Shown: positions 23,094 through 28,312 of the stretch, piece after piece | How positions within the stretch are numbered: the first letter of the stretch is position 1 | How the letters are laid out: each line of letters begins with the position of its first letter | Assembly: GCA_028278625.1 (NCBI GenBank) | Contig: JANQDY010000015.1 | Coordinates: 1-28,312 of the forward strand | Reading direction: 5' to 3' | Length of the DNA: 28,312 bases | Origin: Thermodesulfobacteriota bacterium | GTDB lineage: Bacteria; Desulfobacterota; DSM-4660; Desulfatiglandales; Desulfatiglandaceae | Position numbers and translations under genes: made by a program | The notes under the pieces: model-generated | What the model was told of the DNA's origin: nothing | The model's database searches: none | What the model saw: only the letters and a program-made list of their open reading frames with translations

Positions 23094-24677
23094 ATGAGGT
23101 GCAGAAAATTTCTTAATAGAACATTCGTTCTTGTGGTTTTCTCATGGACACTGCTTCTGTTCCCGGCCCCGTCCAATGGCGCCGTATTTTGCGTGTCGAA
23201 TGAAACCCAATTGGAGAATGCCCTCTCCCAGGCGGCCCATAACGGAGAGGATGACCTCATCCGCATCGCCAAAGGGCTCTATGAGGGAAATTTCGCCTAT
23301 GATTCCGATGAATCCAATTCGTTGACCCTTGAAGGGGGTTATGCGTCAGACTGCATGTTGCGTAAGGTTGATCCGGGTAATACCATTTTGGACGGTGGCA
23401 GTACGGATCGTGTTCTGTTTTTTAACAGCAACGCCATAAGCGACTTGAGTATTGAAGGGCTGACGTTTCAACACGGTTTCCCCCAGCAGCAGATGGGGCT
23501 GGCCGGTGGATTATTCGCATATACCAATGGGAGTGTCGATCTTTCGAACAATATATTCACGGGCAATGCCGGCGCCGCTGCCGGCGGCCTTTATACCAAC
23601 ACCACATCCATTCTGACCAACAATACGTTCATGGAAAATGGCTCATATCTCAAATCCGGCAACGGGGGCGCTGTCCTTATTGATGGCGACGGCGTACTCA
23701 CCGGAAACACCTTTGTGGGAAACGGTACCATGGGTTCCGGCGGGGGCGTCTATGTTTCCGGTTTCGGGACCATTGTTGATAATACATTCACCGGAAATAC
23801 CGCCAACGAGTGGTATGGGTTCGGCGGCGGCATTTGTGCGGCGAAGGGAGGGACCTTCGTCAACAACGTCTTCGCCGAGAACAAAGCGGCTTACGGTGGC
23901 GGTGTTGCCGCAGGCAGCAAGGATGATAAAGATGCGTATCTGACCATGATAAACAACACCTTCAGTGCCAATTTCTCCCAAGTGCAAGGGGGTGGAATGA
24001 CGTTATCATTCCCGGATAGGGAAGGTTACAGGGGGGAGTTGTACAACAATATCATCTGGAACAGCACAACCATTGATGGCTCGGACATTTACATCGACAA
24101 CACCGGTAGCGATGGGGCCACGGCCATTCCGGTGGATATGTTCAACAACGACTTCGACCAGAGTGCCAAAGGGATTCATATAACGGAGCCCTTTCCCATC
24201 GATCCAAGCAATCTGGACAATGCCGATCCATTGTTTGAAGGTGATGGCAATTACCGCCTAACAGCCTTATCCCCCTGTATAAATACCGGAGACAACGATG
24301 CCCCGTATTTGCCGCCCGGGGATAGGGACGGATACCCTAGAATTGTTGATGGCATCGTGGACATGGGTGCCTATGAATACCAACCGGTCACCTATGCCTT
24401 TGTTGATAAAGACGACGAAACCTGCGGCGGAAAAACGCCCTGTTACGCGGGTATCCAACAAGCTATCAACGCCTCAAGCCATAAGGCAGTCATAAATGTG
24501 GTTGCCGGCAACTACGAAGAAAAGATCACCATGGATGAATTCAAGACGTTGACCCTTAAAGGCGGTTGGGATGCAGCCTTTACGGCCCAAACGTCGAACA
24601 CCACCATAAAAGGATCCCTGGTCATTCGGGACGGAGAACTTAAAACGAACAGAATCAAGGTCCACTTTCAACAATAA
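23094..24677 (+). CDS. Exported right-handed parallel beta-helix protein
   Basis: A 527-aa protein with a signal peptide (residues 1-29, ending SNGA). Residues about 35-420 contain at least eight PbH1-like coils with the pattern Asn-Asn-x-Phe...Asn...Gly-Gly-Gly (for example NNTFMENGSYLKSGNGGAV, DNTFTGNTANEWYGFGGG). The sequence around 395-425, SPCINTGDNDAP...DMGAYEY, is the 'choice-of-anchor Q' ending of such domains. A second beta-helix module then begins (YAGIQQAINASSHKAVINVVAGNYEE...LTLKGGWD), but stops after about 80 residues. The protein is therefore truncated or ends in a half module. The fold is shared by polysaccharide lyases and surface adhesins; no catalytic residues were identified. 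The ATG follows a GGAGGTCTATA ribosome site. It lies 107 bp after the S74 gene and is probably expressed with it. Confidence 0.85.
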   Translation: MRCRKFLNRTFVLVVFSWTLLLFPAPSNGAVFCVSNETQLENALSQAAHNGEDDLIRIAKGLYEGNFAYDSDESNSLTLEGGYASDCMLRKVDPGNTILDGGSTDRVLFFNSNAISDLSIEGLTFQHGFPQQQMGLAGGLFAYTNGSVDLSNNIFTGNAGAAAGGLYTNTTSILTNNTFMENGSYLKSGNGGAVLIDGDGVLTGNTFVGNGTMGSGGGVYVSGFGTIVDNTFTGNTANEWYGFGGGICAAKGGTFVNNVFAENKAAYGGGVAAGSKDDKDAYLTMINNTFSANFSQVQGGGMTLSFPDREGYRGELYNNIIWNSTTIDGSDIYIDNTGSDGATAIPVDMFNNDFDQSAKGIHITEPFPIDPSNLDNADPLFEGDGNYRLTALSPCINTGDNDAPYLPPGDRDGYPRIVDGIVDMGAYEYQPVTYAFVDKDDETCGGKTPCYAGIQQAINASSHKAVINVVAGNYEEKITMDEFKTLTLKGGWDAAFTAQTSNTTIKGSLVIRDGELKTNRIKVHFQQ

Positions 24678-24773
24678 TAGCCGCCGAACTTGAACGGGCA
24701 GGTATTCCGGGGACCTATTCAAACGCCTGTTCATAACCGGCACGGTAGCGAGCCCCGGGTCTTTTTCGCGCCT

Positions 24774-24807
24774 AAAAAAAGAGGGGCAAGCAGGATGCTT
24801 ACCCCTC
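24774..24807 (-). terminator. Intrinsic terminator of a disrupted tRNA gene
   Basis: Read on the minus strand, an 11-bp stem (GAGGGGTAAGC with GCTTGCCCCTC, one mismatch) and a 5-nt loop are followed by seven T. It comes 16 bp after the CCA end of the tRNA-Pro fragment, the normal place for a tRNA-gene terminator. Its presence shows that this is the native chromosomal 3' side of the tRNA gene. Confidence 0.8.
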
Positions 24808-24823
24808 AATCCTATTGCAAAAA

Positions 24824-24868
24824 TGGTCGGGACGCCGAGATTTGAACTCCGGACCCCCTGAACCCCAT
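24824..24868 (-). pseudogene. 3' fragment of tRNA-Pro(GGG), probable att site of an integrated element
   Basis: On the minus strand the sequence reads as a tRNA from the anticodon loop to the 3' end. It has a loop ATGGGGT with anticodon GGG, T33 and G37, a 3' anticodon arm TCAGG, a T-loop TTCAAAT with flanking stem, an acceptor strand CGTCCCG, then discriminator A73 and CCA. G72 and A73 are proline identity features. No 5' half exists: the bases before the loop do not pair with TCAGG, and no CGGGACG acceptor strand is found upstream. The T stem also has one G-G mismatch. A tRNA cut in the anticodon loop, keeping its 3' end and terminator, is the usual mark left by a tyrosine-recombinase element. 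The intact tRNA should lie at the other end, beyond this window. Confidence 0.75.
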
Positions 24869-25221
24869 TTAGTAGCACTACAGCGAAAATTCACATCTAA
24901 CTAATTGAAAATACGTCATTTATTCATCCGCCTCGATTTGATTCCCTGCGCTGGATGCTGTGCATAAGTTTCACGATTTCAATAACTTTGCATGCGCGCA
25001 GTTCAAATGGGTCGCAAATGGATCGCAAGTCATGAACGGCGAAATGAGCATCAGCACGGGCTTAAATGGAATTTGGACGAGAACCATACGTTCAAAATGA
25101 TCGCTGTGAAGCCGCTTTGATCTTCCAATGGTCAGCGACACAAAATTGGAAGTTTGCACCAAAAAAATCAGAGAAGTCAGATCTTCCTATCAAGTCGTTT
25201 GTTTGGGTTAGAGAAATCCAA
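24869..25221. other. Gene-free stretch inside the island edge
   Basis: No supported gene is present. A 63-codon frame on the minus strand (24971-25162) lacks a ribosome site and family resemblance. Two TCGCAA hexamers about 14 bp apart (25012-25030) might be recombinase arm sites, but the match is too short to claim. Confidence 0.5.
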
Positions 25222-25668
25222 TCAAAGAAAATCTTTTAATACCAAAGACGAGATTTCTTTCACTTTTTTCAATTGAACATCATTGGTGAAAAAGGCTTCC
25301 GCATTTACTTCCAGACATGCCGCGATCTGGATCGCATCCATGGTTTTGAGAAAGGGATACGTGCCCCGCAGTCTCCCTGCTTTTTCGGCAATATCCGACG
25401 TAATTTCAAGCATGGTGATGTTTCTGCCGGCCGTCAGGAATTTGGAGAAGTCCTTCGCGAGTGCTTCATTGCCTGCGGCAACCGGTTTTGGCAGAACTTC
25501 TACAAGCGTAATAACCGAAGAAAAAGCCCGCAATTGACCCGATACAAAATTCCGCACCACCTCAGAAACCAAGGGGCCATAATCGGCATGAGCTTCATTA
25601 TAATAGATTATTGGTGCGGTATCAAAAAAGATGGACGATACGCCTTCGAGCTGTTGGGTCAGACGCAT
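25222..25668 (-). CDS. PIN-domain ribonuclease toxin (VapC-like)
   Basis: A 148-aa PIN-domain protein, the toxin of a type II toxin-antitoxin pair; such toxins cut RNA using Mg2+ held by acidic residues. The acidic set is present: D16 (IFFDTAPIIYY), E57 (ITLVEVL), D111 (LKTMDAIQIA) and D130 (FFTNDVQL). Its ATG overlaps the antitoxin stop by one base (TGATG). A GTG one codon earlier, giving a GTGA overlap, is equally possible. It is preceded in the same operon by a 72-aa antitoxin. The gene looks intact. The target RNA cannot be predicted. Confidence 0.85.
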   Translation of the reverse strand: MRLTQQLEGVSSIFFDTAPIIYYNEAHADYGPLVSEVVRNFVSGQLRAFSSVITLVEVLPKPVAAGNEALAKDFSKFLTAGRNITMLEITSDIAEKAGRLRGTYPFLKTMDAIQIAACLEVNAEAFFTNDVQLKKVKEISSLVLKDFL

Positions 25669-25886
25669 CACCGGTCCTCGCGCAGTTTGTTCACATAATC
25701 CTGGGCGTCTTCACCATCCCAAAGACCCTTTCCCCTCCCATATAGGGCTGACCAATCATGGCCCGATTTTGTTTTTTGGCTTTTGATTTTCAGCTGTTTC
25801 GCCAAAACTTCAATCAGCTTGATGAGATCATCAAGCGAAAGGGCTGCCGCCTGTTTTTCAATATTTTGTAGTTCCAGCTGACTCAT
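25668..25886 (-). CDS. Antitoxin of the PIN-domain toxin
   Basis: A 72-aa acidic-to-mixed protein with a helical N-terminus (ELQNIEKQAAALSLDDLIKLIEVLAKQL) and a C-terminal toxin-wrapping segment (LYGRGKGLWDGEDAQDYVNKLRED) typical of antitoxins next to PIN toxins. There is no clear DNA-binding motif of the AbrB or RHH type; the N-terminal helices may provide it. It is the first gene of the pair and its stop overlaps the toxin start, as expected for coupled expression. The ribosome site is AAGGAGCGCTCAG. Confidence 0.82.
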   Translation of the reverse strand: MSQLELQNIEKQAAALSLDDLIKLIEVLAKQLKIKSQKTKSGHDWSALYGRGKGLWDGEDAQDYVNKLREDR

Positions 25887-25929
25887 CTGAGCGCTCCTTA
25901 ATATGCAAACCTTATTTCTTATTCACCCC

Positions 25930-25960
25930 ATATCCTAAGATATCAAACATTTCGCGTCAA
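25930..25960 (-). promoter_or_regulatory. Promoter and probable autoregulatory operator of the toxin-antitoxin operon
   Basis: On the minus strand TTGACG (25960-25955), a 17-bp spacer and TAGGAT (25937-25932) make a plausible sigma-70 promoter. The dyad ATATC-CTAA-GATAT (25930-25943) covers the -10 hexamer, where a toxin-antitoxin complex would bind for autorepression. The -10 match is only four of six. Confidence 0.45.
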
Positions 25961-26003
25961 CGCTCGCAAAAGATGTTGGATAGATCTTCTTGAGACACCA
26001 AAA

Positions 26004-26024
26004 AACATTTAAATACAAAATGTT
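26004..26024. other. Inverted repeat upstream of the membrane ORF
   Basis: AACATTT (26004-26010) and AAATGTT (26018-26024) are perfect arms round a 7-bp centre, 15 bp before the ATG at 26040. It could be an operator. In such A/T-rich sequence it may also be chance. Confidence 0.25.
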
Positions 26025-26039
26025 ATTTATGACCTCAAC

Positions 26040-26948
26040 ATGCCCTCAAGTCTGTTTTTACCACTGGACAAAATCCAACCGAGTCAGATCCTATCTCAAT
26101 ATTCGGAATGGATATATTTCATAATCATTCTGGTTTTTTTCTTATCTATTTCAGGAATCACCCTCAGACGACATTTTGAAAAGCCTTATGTGAAACCGTT
26201 GATTATAGCGGTCGGCCTCATGCTGACCATCGGTGTTGTCCGCTTCAGAAGGTTGCTGGTATCGATTTTTGAGGGGTGGGGCATAGTCGGAAGCCTTTTG
26301 CTCATTTTCGTTTCCGCAACAATACCATACGGGTTGTGCAGGGGTTTTGATCTCAAAGCCGGAAAGGCATTTTACCTGACCTACATCTTGTTCTATATGC
26401 TCTCTTGGGTTCAATGCCCGGAATTCTTCTATGCCCTTGCTGACAGAAATCTCGGCCTTGTAAATCCTGGATTTCAGATCATTTTCGTTTTGGCAATTTT
26501 CAAGCTGATTAAGTTCAGAAGATCCTCATCTACCGAAAGCAATATGGGAAAAGGCATTGCATTACGACGGTCTGAAATTGACCATGAAATTGCGGCGGAG
26601 CTAACCTCATTTGAAATTGTAATGCTTCTTGACCGGCTCCTTAATGTCCCAGATGCAGGACAATCCCTTGGGGAACGTAACAAAATCCCCCTTGCCAAAT
26701 ACCACCTTTCCACTGTCATCGGTTTCAACCACTACCTTCCCTTCCAGCAAATAGCACTCCTCGGTATGATCATAATGCCAATCGAACCGGGAAACCTCCT
26801 TTTCCCAGGTCGGCCAGGAAAAAACGCCTTTCTTTTCCATGTCTTCCTTTTTGAGTTTCTTTATCTCGATCTTCATCTCCAACTCCCTTCAATTAACAGG
26901 TCAAATGAAAACCAGCGCCAACTCTCTTTTTCTGTACCAGCCCATTGA
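26040..26948 (+). CDS. Membrane protein, unknown family, probably with a lost natural stop
   Basis: The first about 160 residues contain five hydrophobic segments (about 24-41, 51-69, 81-103, 110-133, 139-157) separated by Arg/Lys-rich turns such as LRRHFEKPYVKP, as in a real inner-membrane protein of unknown family. After residue about 190 the frame runs antisense through the whole cupin gene (26607-26876). There its composition changes to an irregular mix, so the last 110 or so residues are probably not native. The gene was likely truncated at its 3' end and joined to the cupin region by a deletion or insertion. There is no good ribosome site before the ATG. Treat it as a doubtful or broken gene. 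Confidence 0.4.
   Translation: MPSSLFLPLDKIQPSQILSQYSEWIYFIIILVFFLSISGITLRRHFEKPYVKPLIIAVGLMLTIGVVRFRRLLVSIFEGWGIVGSLLLIFVSATIPYGLCRGFDLKAGKAFYLTYILFYMLSWVQCPEFFYALADRNLGLVNPGFQIIFVLAIFKLIKFRRSSSTESNMGKGIALRRSEIDHEIAAELTSFEIVMLLDRLLNVPDAGQSLGERNKIPLAKYHLSTVIGFNHYLPFQQIALLGMIIMPIEPGNLLFPGRPGKNAFLFHVFLFEFLYLDLHLQLPSINRSNENQRQLSFSVPAH
26607..26876 (-). CDS. Small cupin (DUF861/ureidoglycine-type)
   Basis: An 89-aa single-domain cupin. FDWHYDHTEECYLLEGKVVVETDD is the G(X)5HXH-like first motif region with H and E ligands, and the segment VVFGKGDFVTFPKGLSCIWDI is the second cupin motif of the DUF861 / (S)-ureidoglycine aminohydrolase group, where FPKGxxxxW is typical. Such small cupins often bind a metal or small ligand; the role of this one is unknown. 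The ATG at 26876 follows GAAGGGAGTTGGAG. It starts 16 bp after the Mth938-domain gene and is probably in its operon. It is wholly overlapped by an antisense frame, but the family match makes this the real gene. Confidence 0.82.
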   Translation of the reverse strand: MKIEIKKLKKEDMEKKGVFSWPTWEKEVSRFDWHYDHTEECYLLEGKVVVETDDSGKVVFGKGDFVTFPKGLSCIWDIKEPVKKHYNFK

Positions 26949-27246
26949 AAGTCTTGATCGCCTTTTCGTTCGGTTCCGCGATGAATTCAATAGCCAATCT
27001 TGATAGATCCTCCTTGAGATTTCCCCGCGGTATCACACGCCCATTCACACCTGTTCCAGCTATGATGACCTCGGGGGATGATTCAATAAGTTCCTGCAGG
27101 TCATACATCGAGAGCTGGTGACCCCGTTTCCGCCGCCACGGCTTCAAAATCTTGCCGTCCGGATGGATAATGAGATCGTCGATGTGTGACTTTCCGTTGA
27201 TCGTAAGGGTGCCAAAGGAGCAGCTATCGATTCTTAGGGATGTCAT
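26893..27246 (-). CDS. Mth938-domain protein (DUF498/DUF598, NDUFAF3-like)
   Basis: A 117-aa protein with the Mth938 fold: SFGTLTINGKSHIDDLIIHPDGKILKPW near the start, then EVIIAGTGVNGRVIPRGNLKEDL, and IEFIAEPNEKAIKTFNGL before the C-terminus. The family includes the human complex I assembly factor NDUFAF3 and many small bacterial proteins without a proven activity. Length equals that of stand-alone relatives. The ATG follows GAAGGGAACGAA. It is transcribed with the downstream cupin gene. Confidence 0.85.
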   Translation of the reverse strand: MTSLRIDSCSFGTLTINGKSHIDDLIIHPDGKILKPWRRKRGHQLSMYDLQELIESSPEVIIAGTGVNGRVIPRGNLKEDLSRLAIEFIAEPNEKAIKTFNGLVQKKRVGAGFHLTC

Positions 27247-27336
27247 TTCGTTCCCTTCGTGAGCATCTATATCGGCATGATAATAACCAAAGTACTTGGC
27301 AGATGCAATTGATCGTTGTGGTATCTAAGGAATTGA

Positions 27337-28154
27337 ATGAAATTCCGTACCTCGACACATAGTCTCAAAAAAGGAGGGAGAATTAACCTGTTGACATTTA
27401 AAGAAGTCTCCGAATGTTTGCATGAGAAATGGCGATCTTCGAATGAGCTGGGAAATTTGAGTTCGAAAACCTATGATGATTATGTAATTCGGTCGAGGGC
27501 CTTGGCCAAGTTTTTTAACGGAAGATTGCTCTGTGAGATATCGGAAACGGAAATCCTCAATTACCAAAAGAGTGCCTCTTCAAATCCTTCGAATGTCAGT
27601 TCCAACCGGGATCTCTTTATTATCAAGCAAGTTTTTAAGCATGGACTTGAAATGAGGGCTGTAACCCAAAATGAAGCGGAGTCAATCAGGTATTTAAGCG
27701 AGAAGCAACACGAGATGAACAGATTCATTCTTCCCCTGGAACTCGACAAGCTGTTGGAAGCCAGTCAAAAAATTCGTGCGAAATTTTCCATGCCGGCCAT
27801 AATCCTTTTGGGTGCGGAGCATGGCGCATCAAAACAGGAAATTCTTTCGCTTTCCTGGAATGATATCAATTTCGAATACAATAAATAGGTATCATACGGT
27901 TTTTTCGAACGAAAAACAAAAGAGAACGCACGGAATACCTTATGCCGCGAACTAAGCTGGCCTTGATCAAATGGCGGGATCACCAGAAATGGATGCGGGG
28001 CAGAAAACGGATTGATCCTGTTTTATCCGACCTGGTATTCTGCAGACTGGACGCCAGGCCCATCAAGCGGTTCGACAAGTCGTGGCGGGCTGCCTGTAAG
28101 GTTGCCCAAATCAATGATTTGCACTTTCACGATCTTCGGCATACCTTCTTGTAG
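27337..28154 (+). pseudogene. Tyrosine recombinase (phage-type integrase), frameshifted and truncated
   Basis: The first part (27337-27888) has the SAM-like core-binding domain (TYDDYVIRSRALAKFF) and the start of the catalytic domain (MPAIILLGAEHGASKQEILSLSWNDINFEYNK), then a stop. The sequence continues in the -1 frame from about 27885 (IGIIRFFRTKNKRERTEYLMPRT) to a second catalytic motif HFHDLRHTF before ending at 28154. Adding one A in the run near 27884 would restore one frame. The C-terminal His/Trp box and the nucleophilic Tyr are missing. The position of the first catalytic Arg reads GASK rather than GxRR; this may be a trait of the family or decay. A TTG at 27390 after AAAGGAGGGAGAA is an alternative start. 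It was probably the integrase of the island that used the tRNA-Pro gene. Confidence 0.8.
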
Positions 28155-28312
28155 ATTGTCGAGGTTTTATCCCGAAGAATTGTCATGGTTTTTTACCTTC
28201 TTAGGTTGAGTTGGAGCCCGGCGATAATGAACCGCCAGGCTTCGAGTAGACAGCAGTCTACCGCACTGAGTTATCCCTTGGCATCGGAGTCCCCTCTCGA
28301 ATGCCTCTGTTT

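Larger units (their letters stand above)
24824..28312. mobile_element. Decayed end of a tRNA-Pro-integrated genomic island
   Basis: The segment starts at the tRNA-Pro fragment. It is visibly more A/T-rich than the rest of the window, carries a toxin-antitoxin pair and short unrelated genes, and contains a broken tyrosine recombinase. The right boundary is not in the window. The assignment as one element is inference; the parts could come from several events. Confidence 0.45.

Noticed and set aside
24971..25162. 63-codon minus-strand frame between the tRNA fragment and the toxin gene
   Set aside because: No ribosome site, no recognisable motif; within expectation for random sequence.
1..28312. 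CRISPR arrays, rRNA genes and transposase genes
   Set aside because: None was seen; no regularly spaced repeats, rRNA motifs or transposase motifs were found on reading the window.

Overview
The window looks like a chromosomal segment of an anaerobic, respiring Desulfobacterota (deltaproteobacterial) bacterium, probably a sulfate reducer or syntroph of the Desulfobacteria type. This rests on gene content: the tail of a menaquinone-type succinate dehydrogenase/fumarate reductase iron-sulfur subunit, a [4Fe-4S] 4-hydroxybutyryl-CoA dehydratase-type enzyme, duplicated acyl-CoA ligases, a two-subunit B12 acyl-CoA mutase with its MeaB chaperone, a URO-D-type protein next to a cysteine-rich ferredoxin, a sigma-54 activator and TetR regulators. 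No marker gene fixes the genus.

Region 1 (1-6.3 kb, all +): the Fe-S subunit end, then a TetR regulator fused to a short-chain dehydrogenase domain, a 4-hydroxybutyryl-CoA dehydratase-like enzyme and two AMP-forming acyl-CoA ligases. This reads as a carboxylic-acid catabolic cluster: the ligases would activate an acid and the radical dehydratase/isomerase would act on the CoA ester. Region 2 (6.4-9.7 kb): a GAF/AAA+/Fis sigma-54 activator, divergent from a 95-aa protein that has a good -24/-12 promoter and an upstream dyad, then an exported hydrolase with a Cys nucleophile. Region 3 (9.9-12.1 kb): a 7TM class III nucleotide cyclase with altered specificity residues and a small membrane protein.

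Region 4 (12.0-18.9 kb): a leftward operon (mutase large subunit, B12 subunit, MeaB) divergent from a rightward run (TetR, URO-D-like protein, BamE/SmpA-like lipoprotein, winged-helix/ferredoxin protein, secreted protein). The mutase has the two-chain layout of isobutyryl- or hydroxyisobutyryl-CoA mutases. By ungapped alignment it lacks the substrate-carboxylate Arg and the active-site His of methylmalonyl-CoA mutase, so its substrate is probably something else. It is the best candidate here for undescribed chemistry.

Region 5 (19.4-24.7 kb): a tyrosine-phosphatase-like lipoprotein with Ala at the catalytic Arg position, a cytidylate-kinase-like protein, a gene-poor stretch of about 0.9 kb, an exported protein with an endosialidase-chaperone (S74) C-terminus, and an exported beta-helix protein. 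A perfect 38-bp direct repeat brackets the kinase and the gene-poor stretch.

Region 6 (24.8-28.3 kb, visibly more A/T-rich): this begins at a 3' fragment of tRNA-Pro(GGG), still followed by its terminator, and ends in a frameshifted, truncated tyrosine recombinase. In between lie a PIN-domain toxin-antitoxin pair, a membrane ORF that runs antisense through a cupin gene, and an Mth938-domain gene. I read it as one end of a decayed tRNA-integrated island.
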